64,000 bases of DNA from Ancylobacter polymorphus (GTDB taxonomy: Bacteria; Pseudomonadota; Alphaproteobacteria; Rhizobiales; Xanthobacteraceae). The DNA is taken from assembly GCF_022836935.1 (NCBI RefSeq), contig NZ_CP083239.1:1491501-1555500 (forward strand), given 5' to 3'. The number at the start of each line of letters is the position of its first letter. Positions within the stretch are counted from its first letter, which is position 1. The position numbers and the translations under genes are program-made. The notes under the pieces were generated by a model that did not search any database, was not told where the DNA came from, and saw only the letters and a list, made by a program, of their open reading frames with translations. This document shows, piece by piece, positions 37,471 to 45,646 of the stretch.

Positions 37471-38085
37471 GTGCTCGCTTCTGCGGCTCCCGCGTGTCGG
37501 GGCGGAAAGAACCTCATCCTGCTGGTGGCTGTCGCTTCCCTTGCGTCATGGGCGCTGGCGGAAGGGCCCTCCGCTCATGCTGGTGTGCCGCTGCCGCTGG
37601 GCGAGGTGCCGCCGCCCTTGGCGCTGCCCTCACTCGATCATGGGCCGCAGAGCCTCGCGGCGCTGCACGGGCGGCCAGTGCTGGTTCACTTCTTCGCGAC
37701 CTGGTGCGCGCCGTGCCGCGACGAAATGGCGGGCCTTGCGCGGCTTGCCGACCGACGCGGCGAGGGACCGCTCGTCCTTCTCGCCGTCGATGTGGGCGAG
37801 GTGCCGGTGCGGGTACGGCGCTTCTTCGCCACGCAAGCTGTGCCCTTCCCCGTGCTGCTGGACGAGGACCGCGCCGCGCTGAAGGCGTGGAAGGTCGCCG
37901 GCCTGCCCGCGACCTTCGTGCTCGACGCCTCGCACACGCTGCGCCTCTACGCCGACGGCCCGGTGGACTGGGATGACCCCGCCGCCGACCGCCTGCTCGA
38001 CACGCTCGCCGACCCCGCCGCTGCGCCGGATGGCGCGCGGCTGCCCTCGCTCAACATGGATGAATCCCGGGAGAATGCGCCATGA
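37471..38085 (+). CDS. TlpA-like periplasmic thiol:disulfide oxidoreductase
   Basis: A 204-aa thioredoxin-fold protein with an N-terminal membrane or signal segment (LILLVAVASLASWALAEG) and the active site FFATWCAPCRDEM. The cis-proline loop is in VAGLPATFVLD. The GTG start at 37471 is the best of several weak candidates. It is divergent from fdoG and overlaps the transglutaminase-like gene by 4 bp, so the two should be made together. Its substrate is not evident. Confidence 0.85.
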   Translation: MLASAAPACRGGKNLILLVAVASLASWALAEGPSAHAGVPLPLGEVPPPLALPSLDHGPQSLAALHGRPVLVHFFATWCAPCRDEMAGLARLADRRGEGPLVLLAVDVGEVPVRVRRFFATQAVPFPVLLDEDRAALKAWKVAGLPATFVLDASHTLRLYADGPVDWDDPAADRLLDTLADPAAAPDGARLPSLNMDESRENAP

Positions 38086-39212
38086 CCACTCGCCGTGACT
38101 TCCTCAAGACTGGCGTCGCCCTTGCCGCCGTCGCCGCCGTGCCGCACGCCGCCTTGGCGCAGGCCGCCGGCCCGGCCGCCGCCGCCGCTTTCGCGCCGAA
38201 GCCGGGCAGATGGCGCGATTTCGAGGTGGTGACGGTGCTGGACGTGAAGCCGGTGGAGGGTAAGGGCGGCCCCGCGCAGGCCTGGGTGCCGCTGCCCTCC
38301 TACACCGCCGCCGACTGGATGAAGCCGGGCGAAAGCACCTGGAAGACCAATGCCGCCACGGCGGAAGTGGTGAAGGACCCGCATTACGGCGCGCAGATGC
38401 TGCATCTGACCTGGGCGCCGGGCGAGGAAAAGCCCAGTGTCGAGATCACCTCGCGCTTCTCCACCCGCGACCGCGCCACCGATTTCGCCGCGCCCGGTGC
38501 GGTGGCGGCGCTGTCGGCCGAGGAGCGGGCGCTGTTCCTCGCCCCCACGGACCTCATCCCCACCGACGGCATCGTCAAGGCGACGGCCGACAAGATCACC
38601 GCCGGCAAGACCTCGGACCTTGAGAAGTCCCGCGCCATCTATGAGTGGGTGGTGGAGAATACCTACCGCAACGCCGCGACGCGCGGCTGCGGCACGGGCG
38701 ATGTCGCCTCGCTGCTGGCGAGCGGCAATCTCGGCGGCAAATGTGCCGATCTCAACGCGTTGTTCGTCGGGCTGAACCGTGCCGCCGGCATTCCCGCCCG
38801 CGATCTCTACGGCATCCGCGTGGCGCCCTCGGCCTTCGGCTATAAGAGCCTCGGCGCCAATTCGCCCACCATCTCCAAGGCGCAGCACTGCCGCGCCGAA
38901 GTGTGGCTGGAGGGCTTCGGCTGGGTGCCGGCCGACCCCGCGGATGTGCGCAAGGTCGTGCTGGAGGAGCCGCCGGGCAAGAACGCGCTCGACGACGCCA
39001 AGGTGGTGGCGGCGCGCAAGGCGCTGTTCGGCTCCTGGGAGGGCAATTGGCTCGCCTATAATGACGGTCACGACATCGCCCTGCCGGGCTCCTCCGGGCC
39101 GAAGCTCGGCTTCCTCATGTATCCGCAGGCGGAAGTGGCCAGCCTGCGCCATGACTGCCTCGACCCCGACGCCTTCGCCTATGTGCACAAGGCGAGCGAA
39201 GTGGCGGCGTGA
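38082..39212 (+). CDS. Tat-exported transglutaminase-like domain protein
   Basis: A 376-aa protein with a twin-arginine leader (TTRRDFLKTGVALAAVAA, cleavage near residue 27). The transglutaminase core holds a Cys in GNLGGKCADLNALFVG, a His in SKAQHCRAEVWLEGF and an Asp in VPADPADV, the expected catalytic triad. Such proteins act as cysteine proteases or amide-bond transferases. The partner target is unknown. It is co-transcribed with a TlpA-like gene and lies between fdoG and selD. Confidence 0.85.
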   Translation: MTTRRDFLKTGVALAAVAAVPHAALAQAAGPAAAAAFAPKPGRWRDFEVVTVLDVKPVEGKGGPAQAWVPLPSYTAADWMKPGESTWKTNAATAEVVKDPHYGAQMLHLTWAPGEEKPSVEITSRFSTRDRATDFAAPGAVAALSAEERALFLAPTDLIPTDGIVKATADKITAGKTSDLEKSRAIYEWVVENTYRNAATRGCGTGDVASLLASGNLGGKCADLNALFVGLNRAAGIPARDLYGIRVAPSAFGYKSLGANSPTISKAQHCRAEVWLEGFGWVPADPADVRKVVLEEPPGKNALDDAKVVAARKALFGSWEGNWLAYNDGHDIALPGSSGPKLGFLMYPQAEVASLRHDCLDPDAFAYVHKASEVAA

Positions 39213-39221
39213 GCGGCCAAT

Positions 39222-39310
39222 CGTCATCCCGGCCGCGCGTAGCGAGAGCCGGGATCGTTCTCCCACCACGACGCGGTCCCGGATCGGCCTTGCGGCCGTC
39301 CGGGATGACG
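39222..39310. repeat. palindromic repeat of the CGTCATCCCGG family
   Basis: Terminal inverted repeats CGTCATCCCGG (39222-39232) and CCGGGATGACG (39300-39310) enclose two inner arms, GAGCCGGGATCG and CGGTCCCGGATC. It fills the gap between the transglutaminase-like gene and selD. It is the same class of element as the one inside larC. Confidence 0.75.
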
Positions 39311-39323
39311 GGCGACACAGGCC

Positions 39324-40391
39324 ATGCTCATGCTCGACACCCCGACTACCGCCGCCCCGTTCCGCCTCACCAGCCTCGCCCATGGCGGCGGCTGCGGCTG
39401 CAAGCTGGCGCCCTCGGTGCTGCGCGAACTGCTCTCCGAACAGCCTTCCGGCACCGGCTTCGCGCGGCTGCTGGTCGGCACCGAGACCGGCGACGACGCG
39501 GCAGTCTACCAACTCGACGACGACACCTGCCTAATCGCCACCACCGATTTCTTCATGCCGATGGTGGACGATCCCTTTGAGTTCGGCCGCATCGCCGCCA
39601 CCAACGCCATTTCCGATGTCTATGCCATGGGCGGCAAGCCGCTGCTGGCGCTGGCCATTCTCGGCATGCCGCTCGGCAAGCTGGAGCCGGCGCTGGTGCG
39701 CGAGATCTTGAAGGGCGGGGCCTCCATCGCGGCGGAGGCCGGCATTCCCGTGGCGGGCGGCCATTCCATCGACGCGCCGGAGCCGATCTATGGGCTGGCG
39801 GTGATCGGCACGGCGCGGCCGGAGCAGATCCGCAAGAACAGCACCGCCTTCGCCGGCGACGCGCTGATCCTGACCAAGCCGCTCGGCGTTGGCATCTATT
39901 CCGCCGCCTTCAAGAAGGAGAAGCTCCCGCCCGCCGCCTATGACGAGATGATCGCCTCAATGACGACGCTGAACCGTGTCGGCACCGCGCTCGGCCGGGA
40001 CGCGGCGGTGCATGCGGTGACCGACGTGACCGGCTTCGGCATTCTCGGCCATGGGCTGGAAGTGGCGCGGGGCTCGGGGCTCGCCTTGGAGATCGAGGCG
40101 GCGGCGCTGCCCGTGCTTGGCGAGGCCCGCGCGCTGGCGCAGGCGGGGTTCGTCACCGGCGCCTCGCACCGCAACTGGGCGAGCTATGGCGAGGGGGTGC
40201 GCCTGCCTGACGGGCTGCCGGAGGCGGAGCGGCACCTCCTCACCGACCCGCAGACCTCGGGCGGGCTGCTGGTGGCGGTGGCGCCGGACGCAGTGGAGCG
40301 GGTGCTTGCCGAAATCCGCGCCGCCGGTTTCCCCCGCGCCGCCCTCATCGGCCGGGTGGTGGAGGGGGCGCCGGCCGTCACCGTGATCTGA
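39324..40391 (+). CDS. selD: selenide, water dikinase
   Basis: Makes selenophosphate from selenide and ATP for SelA; 355 aa. The N-terminal catalytic loop reads [11 protein letters not shown], with Cys rather than Sec at the active position and the essential lysine kept. [31 protein letters not shown] and [14 protein letters not shown] are family signatures. Starts at 39324 and 39330 are both possible. It is the only sel gene here on the plus strand. Confidence 0.97.
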   Translation: MLMLDTPTTAAPFRLTSLAHGGGCGCKLAPSVLRELLSEQPSGTGFARLLVGTETGDDAAVYQLDDDTCLIATTDFFMPMVDDPFEFGRIAATNAISDVYAMGGKPLLALAILGMPLGKLEPALVREILKGGASIAAEAGIPVAGGHSIDAPEPIYGLAVIGTARPEQIRKNSTAFAGDALILTKPLGVGIYSAAFKKEKLPPAAYDEMIASMTTLNRVGTALGRDAAVHAVTDVTGFGILGHGLEVARGSGLALEIEAAALPVLGEARALAQAGFVTGASHRNWASYGEGVRLPDGLPEAERHLLTDPQTSGGLLVAVAPDAVERVLAEIRAAGFPRAALIGRVVEGAPAVTVI

Positions 40392-40511
40392 GCCGTGCCC
40401 CGTCTTCGTGACTCGCTTGCGGGTTTATGCGCGGGCGGCGGCGGGATATCCTCACCCGTGAGGCGGCCGGAGGGTGGACCTGTGGCCGCGCGTGGAGTTG
40501 AAGGATCGGCC

Positions 40512-41819
40512 ATGTCAGACACGGGTCTCGAACTCGCCTTTGGGCGCGGCGCGCAGCATCTCAGTCTCCCGCCGGGGGCGAAGCCGACCGTGCTGCGCAA
40601 GGCGACGCTGCCCAAGCTGCCGGACAATGCGGCGGCCATCCGCCATGCGCTCGACAACCCCATCGATTCGGCCCCGCTCGCCGCCCTCGCCAAGGGGCGC
40701 AACAGCGCCTGTATCCTCATCTGCGACATTACCCGCCCGGTGCCGAACCGGTTGTTCCTGCGGCCGATGATCGAGACGCTGATGGCGGCCGGCATCCCCG
40801 CCGACGGCATCACCGTGCTGGTGGCGACCGGCCTGCACCGGCCGAATGAGGGCGAAGAGCTCGCCGAACTCGTCGGCGACCCCTGGGTGCTGAAGACGGT
40901 AAGGGTCGAGAATCACTTCGCCCGCGACGAGGCGGCCCATGTCGATCTCGGTCCCACTCCAACGCGCGGCACGCCTGTCTTTATCGACCGTCGCTTCGTG
41001 GAAGCCGAACTGCGCATCGCCACCGGGCTGGTCGAGCCGCATTTCATGGCCGGCTGGTCGGGCGGCCGCAAGGTGGTGGCGCCGGGTGTCGCCGGGCACC
41101 AGACCATCCGCACCTTCCATTCCGCCCGCTTCATGGAAGACCCGCTGGCGGTGCAGTGCAACCTCATTGGCAACCCGCTGCATGAGGAGCAATTGGAGAT
41201 CGTCCGCAAGCTCGGCGATGTCTATGCGCTGAACACGGTGCTGGATGAGGAACGCGACCTCGTCTTCGTCTCCTTCGGCGAGATCATCGCCAGCCACCTC
41301 GCGGCGGTGGAGTTCGTCGAGGGCGCGACCGTCATCGAGACGCCGCGCCGCTACCACACGGTGGTGACATCCTCAGCCGGCTATCCCCTCGACAAGACCT
41401 ATTACCAGACGGTCAAGGGCATGGTCACGCCGCTCGACATATTGGAGCCCGGCGGCACATTGATCATCGCCTCGGAATGTTCGGAAGGCTTCGGCAGCGA
41501 GGAATTCCGCGCCGCTCAGGCGCGGCTGGTGGAGCTGGGCCCGGAGCGCTTTCTCGCCACGCTGACCGCCAAGACGCTGGCCGATGTCGATGAATGGCAG
41601 ACCGAGATGCAGCTGAAACCCATGCGCGTCGGCCGCATCCAGCTCTACACGACCGGGCTCACCGAGGAGGAGCGGCGCATCACCGCGGTGGAGATCGTGC
41701 CTGATCTCAATGCCGCGATCGCGGCGAGCCTTGCGCGGTCCGGCGACAACGCGCTCGCGATCATTCCCGAGGGCCCCTATGTGATTCCGGTGTGCCGGGA
41801 ACAGCAGGCGGCGGCGTGA
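40512..41819 (+). CDS. larA: LarA family nickel-pincer enzyme (lactate racemase-like)
   Basis: A 435-aa member of the lactate racemase family. All residues known to matter in Lactobacillus plantarum LarA are present at the same spacing: His in VATGLHRPNEG, then His177, Lys187 and His203 in PHFMAGWSGGRKVVAPG and RTFHSARF; the lysine binds the pincer cofactor. LarA relatives racemise or epimerise various 2-hydroxy acids, so lactate is not assured as substrate. The start at 40512 (GGATCGGCC before it) is preferred over an unconserved extension to 40395. It overlaps larC by 4 bp. Confidence 0.9.
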   Translation: MSDTGLELAFGRGAQHLSLPPGAKPTVLRKATLPKLPDNAAAIRHALDNPIDSAPLAALAKGRNSACILICDITRPVPNRLFLRPMIETLMAAGIPADGITVLVATGLHRPNEGEELAELVGDPWVLKTVRVENHFARDEAAHVDLGPTPTRGTPVFIDRRFVEAELRIATGLVEPHFMAGWSGGRKVVAPGVAGHQTIRTFHSARFMEDPLAVQCNLIGNPLHEEQLEIVRKLGDVYALNTVLDEERDLVFVSFGEIIASHLAAVEFVEGATVIETPRRYHTVVTSSAGYPLDKTYYQTVKGMVTPLDILEPGGTLIIASECSEGFGSEEFRAAQARLVELGPERFLATLTAKTLADVDEWQTEMQLKPMRVGRIQLYTTGLTEEERRITAVEIVPDLNAAIAASLARSGDNALAIIPEGPYVIPVCREQQAAA

Positions 41820-43138
41820 ACTCCAGCGGCGTGAGGTGCATCCATCTCGATGCGGTGGGCGGCGTCGCCGGCGACATGTTCGTCGCGGCGCTGCTGGATG
41901 CCTTCCCCGGTCTCGCCCCGCGCGTGCTGGCCGATGCCCGCGCCGTGCTGCCGGAAGGGGTCGGGACGCCGTTTCTGCGCGCGGGGCTGAGCGGGGGGCT
42001 CGCGGTGTGGCGCTTCGGGCTGGAAGGCGGGCATTCCCATTCCCACACCCACAGCGCTCACCCTTCTTTAGCCGTCATGGCCGGGCTTGACCCGGCCACC
42101 CAGGCTTCGCCTGCGGTTCTGGTGGAAGCGCTGGATCCCCGGGTCGAGCCCGGGGATGAGGGCGCGCGTGAGAGTGGTAAGCCGGCTCATCATCATCCCC
42201 ACACTCACGGCGCCGGCACCTATCGTGACATGGTCGCGCGGATCGAGGCGGCGCGGCTGAGCGCGGGGACGGCCAGCCATGCGCTGGCGATTCTCGGCCT
42301 CATCGCGCAGGCCGAATCCGCGCTGCACCGCGTGCCGATGGAGGAGGTGCATTTCCACGAGATCGCCGATTGGGATTCGCTGCTCGATGTGGTCGCCGCC
42401 GGTAGCCTCGCGGCGGCGCTGGAAGGCGCGGTGTGGAGCGTCTCACCCTTGCCGCTGGGCGGCGGGCTGGTGAAGACGCAGCACGGGCTGCTGCCGGTCC
42501 CGGCGCCGGCCACCGCCGCCTTGCTGGAAGGTTTCGACTGGCGCGACGACGGCGTCTCCGGCGAACGGGTGACGCCGACCGGCGCGGCGATCCTCAAGCA
42601 TCTGGCGCGCTCCGGCCCTCCCCTCGGCGGGCGGCTGGCCGCCTCCGGCACAGGGGCAGGCACGCGTGACCTCCCTGGCCTGCCCAATGTGCTGCGGGCG
42701 CTGGTGTTCGAGCCGGCGGTGGACGAGGGCGACGTGGTCACCGTTCTCGAATGCGAGATCGACGACATGACCGGCGAGGAGATCGGCACGGCGATGGAGC
42801 TTCTGCGCGCTGAGCCGGGCGTGCTCGATGCCAGTTTCGCTCCGCGCTTCGGCAAGAAGGGGCGGCCCATGGCGGCGCTGCGGTTACTGGTGCGGCCGGA
42901 CAGCGCGGAGGCGGTGGCGCAGGCCTGCTTCGCCCAGACCTCGACACTGGGGCTGCGGCGGCGCGACGAGCGGCGGCTGGTCCTGAAGCGCGCGGCCGGC
43001 GAGGCGGCGGGCGTGGCGGTGAAGCGGGCGGCGCGGCCGGGCGGCGACACGGTGAAAGCCGAGAGCGACGCGCTCACCGGAGACACGCTGGCGGCGCGGC
43101 GGGCGCTGAAGCAGCGGGCGGAGCGCGGCGATGAGTGA
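41816..43138 (+). CDS. larC: nickel insertion protein LarC, carrying a translated repeat
   Basis: CTP-dependent nickel cyclometallase that inserts Ni into the pincer cofactor; 440 aa from a GTG start at 41816. HLDAVGGVAGDMFVAALLD, VHFHEIADWDSLLDVV and ECEIDDMTGEEIGTAMELL are LarC signatures. A single continuous frame is present, unlike L. plantarum where a frameshift joins LarC1 and LarC2. Between two His-rich stretches (HSHSHTHSAH and HHHPHTHG) about 30 residues are encoded by a palindromic repeat. Confidence 0.93.
   Translation: MNSSGVRCIHLDAVGGVAGDMFVAALLDAFPGLAPRVLADARAVLPEGVGTPFLRAGLSGGLAVWRFGLEGGHSHSHTHSAHPSLAVMAGLDPATQASPAVLVEALDPRVEPGDEGARESGKPAHHHPHTHGAGTYRDMVARIEAARLSAGTASHALAILGLIAQAESALHRVPMEEVHFHEIADWDSLLDVVAAGSLAAALEGAVWSVSPLPLGGGLVKTQHGLLPVPAPATAALLEGFDWRDDGVSGERVTPTGAAILKHLARSGPPLGGRLAASGTGAGTRDLPGLPNVLRALVFEPAVDEGDVVTVLECEIDDMTGEEIGTAMELLRAEPGVLDASFAPRFGKKGRPMAALRLLVRPDSAEAVAQACFAQTSTLGLRRRDERRLVLKRAAGEAAGVAVKRAARPGGDTVKAESDALTGDTLAARRALKQRAERGDE
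42073..42162. repeat. palindromic repeat inserted in frame in larC
   Basis: The left arm CGTCATGGCCGGGCTTGACC and following CGGCCA, and the right arm TGGATCCCCGGGTCGAGCCC and following GGGGATGA, are the outer arms of a repeat common in alphaproteobacterial intergenic DNA. It is read in the larC frame as AVMAGLDPATQ...EALDPRVEPGDEG without a stop. Confidence 0.8.
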
Positions 43139-43949
43139 CCCGGCGGCCGAGCCGCCGGTCGAGCCGCCGGCCGAGCGGCTGGCGCGCGTGCTCGGCCGCT
43201 TCCCCGCTCTCGCGGTGGCGGTGAGTGGTGGGGTGGATTCGCTCACCCTCGCGAGCTTCGCGCACGCCCATGGCCTGCCGCTCACCGTCATCCACGCCGT
43301 CTCCCCGGCGGTGCCGACGGAGGCGACGGCGCGGGTGCGGGCGATGGCGGCCGCGCAGGGCTGGGAGCTGATCGTCACCGGCACCGGCGAGTTCGACGAT
43401 GCCCGCTACCGCGACAACCCGGTGGACCGCTGCTATTTCTGCAAGACCAATCTCTATGATCGCATTGCCGGGCTCACCGACCGGCCGATCGCCTCCGGGG
43501 CCAATCTCGACGATCTCGGCGATTACCGCCCCGGCCTCATCGCCGCCGCCGAGCGGCGCGTGGTGCATCCCTTCATCGAAGCGCAGATCACCAAGGCCGA
43601 GGTGCGCGCGCTCGCCCGTGAACTCGGTCTCGGCGCGGTGGCGGAACTGCCGGCGCAGCCCTGCCTCGCCAGCCGGGTCGAGACCGGGATCGCCATCGAT
43701 GCCGGCGACCTCGCCTTTGTCGAGCTGGCGGAGCGGCGGCTGGCCGCGCTTACCGGCAGCGGCACGCTGCGCTGCCGCATCACCCATCAGGGCGTCGCCG
43801 TGGAACTGGGCGAGGGGGCGACGGGCCGGGAGGGCGCCGTCGACGCCTTAATGACGCAGCTCTGCGCCGGGGTCGGGCGGATCTATGCCGGCCGCCGGGC
43901 CTATCGCCGGGGCGCCATGTTCGTCGGCGCGCCGGCCATGGGAGCCTGA
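43131..43949 (+). CDS. larE: pincer-cofactor sulfur transferase LarE
   Basis: A 272-aa PP-loop enzyme that adds sulfur to the pyridinium bis-carboxylate mononucleotide. The ATP pyrophosphatase motif is AVAVSGGVDSLTLA, the region CYFCKTNLYDRI is typical of the family, and the cysteine of QPCLASRVETG corresponds to L. plantarum Cys176, the sacrificial sulfur donor. It overlaps larC by 8 bp. The first 15 residues are a Pro/Glu-rich repeat. Confidence 0.94.
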   Translation: MSDPAAEPPVEPPAERLARVLGRFPALAVAVSGGVDSLTLASFAHAHGLPLTVIHAVSPAVPTEATARVRAMAAAQGWELIVTGTGEFDDARYRDNPVDRCYFCKTNLYDRIAGLTDRPIASGANLDDLGDYRPGLIAAAERRVVHPFIEAQITKAEVRALARELGLGAVAELPAQPCLASRVETGIAIDAGDLAFVELAERRLAALTGSGTLRCRITHQGVAVELGEGATGREGAVDALMTQLCAGVGRIYAGRRAYRRGAMFVGAPAMGA

Positions 43950-43952
43950 GCC

Positions 43953-44612
43953 ATGGATTTCACCTTCGACTGGAGCCGCGCCGCGCGCACGGGCCTGCCC
44001 GAGGCGGTGCTGTGCAGCGCCAAGTCGCCGGCACAAATCGCGGAAATCCTCGCCGCCGCCCGGGCGCGCGGGGCGCGGCTGTTGCTCACGAGGCTGGAGC
44101 CGGCGGCCTTCGCCGCGCTGGACGAGCCGGCCCGCGCCGGGCTGGATTATGACCCGCTGTCCCGCACCGCCGTGCTGGGCGGGGAGGTCGCGCTGTCCGA
44201 GGCCCGCGTCGCCGTCGTGGCGGCCGGCACGTCGGACCTGCCCGTGGCGCGCGAGGCGGTGCAGACCCTTGCCTTCTCCGGCGAGGCAACGCTGCTCGTC
44301 GCCGATGTCGGTGTCGCCGGGCTCTGGCGGCTGATGGAGCGGATCGAGGAGATCCGCGCCTGCCGGGTGGTGATCGCGGTGGCGGGGATGGAGGGGGCGC
44401 TGTTCAGCGTGCTCGGCGGGCTGGTGGCGGCGCCGGTGATCGCGGTGCCGACCTCCGTTGGCTATGGCGTCGCCGAGGGGGGCAAGGCGGCGCTGACCTC
44501 GGCTCTGGCCAGCTGCGCGCCGGGCGTGGTGGCGGTGAACATCGACAATGGCTTCGGCGCCGCCTGCGCCGCGTTGAAGATGCTCGGCGCCGCTGCAGGG
44601 GGCGAGGGCTGA
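43953..44612 (+). CDS. larB: pyridinium-3,5-biscarboxylic acid mononucleotide synthase LarB
   Basis: A 219-aa AIR-carboxylase-like enzyme that carboxylates and hydrolyses nicotinic acid adenine dinucleotide, the first step of the nickel-pincer cofactor. Family motifs include VVAAGTSDLPVAREA, DVGVAGLWRL, AVAGMEGALFSVLGGLV and AVPTSVGYG. It begins 3 bp after larE and its stop overlaps the next gene by 1 bp. With larC, larE and larA the cofactor route is complete here. Confidence 0.95.
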   Translation: MDFTFDWSRAARTGLPEAVLCSAKSPAQIAEILAAARARGARLLLTRLEPAAFAALDEPARAGLDYDPLSRTAVLGGEVALSEARVAVVAAGTSDLPVAREAVQTLAFSGEATLLVADVGVAGLWRLMERIEEIRACRVVIAVAGMEGALFSVLGGLVAAPVIAVPTSVGYGVAEGGKAALTSALASCAPGVVAVNIDNGFGAACAALKMLGAAAGGEG

Positions 44613-45643
44613 TGGCGCGGGTGCTCGTCACCGGCGGCTCCGGCTTCATCGCCGCCCATGTCATCCTCGCTTTGCTGCGCGAGGGGCACGAGGTGCGGGC
44701 GACGCTGCGCGGCATGGGGCGAGAGGCCGAGGCCCGCGCCCATTTGGCGGCGGGCGGCGCGCCGGCGCCGGCGCAATTGAGTTTTCACGCCGCCGATCTG
44801 CTCGCCGATGACGGCTGGTCCGCCGCAATGGAAGGCTGCGATTACGCGCTCCACGTCGCCTCGCCCGTGCCGGCGGGCATGGCGGCGAGCGATGAGGCGG
44901 CGCTGATCCGTGTCGCCCGCGAGGGGACGCTGCGGGTCCTGAGCGCGGCGCGGGCGGCCGGGGTGCGGCGCGTGGTGGTCACCTCCTCCTTCGCGGCGGT
45001 GGGCTATGGCCACGCGCCGCGCGCCGATTTCTATGACGAGCGGGACTGGACCGATGCCGACGGCGAAGGGGTCGATGCCTATACGCGTTCCAAGACGCTG
45101 GCGGAACGCGCGGCGTGGCGCTTCATGGAGGGCGACGGCGCGGGGATGGAGCTTGCGACGGTCAATCCCGTGGTGGTGCTCGGCCCGGCGCTGGGACCGG
45201 ACATGTCGGCCTCGCTCGATCTCGTCCGCGCGCTGCTCGACGGCGCGGTGCCCGCCTTGCCTCGGGTCTATCTCGGCCTGGTTGACGTGCGCGATGTCGC
45301 CGATCTGCACGTGAAGGCGATGACGGCGCCGCAAGCGGCGGGCGAGCGCTTTCTGGCGACGACAGGCCCGGCGGTGTCACTCGCCGATATCGCGCGCACG
45401 CTGCGCGACGGGCTTGGCCCGGCGGCACGGCGGGTGCCGCGCTTTGAGCTGCCCGATCTCGCGGTGCGCCTCGCCGCGCTGGTGTTGCCGACAGCGCGGC
45501 TCGCCGTCCCCCGGCTCGGCATCCGCCGCAGCGCCAGTTCCGCCAAGGCGCGGGAGATGCTCGGCTGGTCGCCCCGACCGGCGGAGGAGGCGATCCTCGC
45601 CACCGCCGAAAGCCTGATCCGGCTGGGGCTTGTGAAGCCGTAA
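44612..45643 (+). CDS. extended SDR family NAD(P)-dependent reductase
   Basis: A 343-aa Rossmann-fold enzyme of the dihydroflavonol-4-reductase-like group. Nucleotide binding is at VLVTGGSGFIAAHVILALL. The catalytic residues are Ser in VTSSFAAVGYG and Tyr/Lys in YTRSKTLAE. Relatives reduce aldehydes or ketones of varied structure. The start overlaps the larB stop (TGATG), placing it at the end of the lar operon. It meets aguA head-on with a 3-bp gap. Confidence 0.9.
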   Translation: MARVLVTGGSGFIAAHVILALLREGHEVRATLRGMGREAEARAHLAAGGAPAPAQLSFHAADLLADDGWSAAMEGCDYALHVASPVPAGMAASDEAALIRVAREGTLRVLSAARAAGVRRVVVTSSFAAVGYGHAPRADFYDERDWTDADGEGVDAYTRSKTLAERAAWRFMEGDGAGMELATVNPVVVLGPALGPDMSASLDLVRALLDGAVPALPRVYLGLVDVRDVADLHVKAMTAPQAAGERFLATTGPAVSLADIARTLRDGLGPAARRVPRFELPDLAVRLAALVLPTARLAVPRLGIRRSASSAKAREMLGWSPRPAEEAILATAESLIRLGLVKP

Positions 45644-45646
45644 GCG

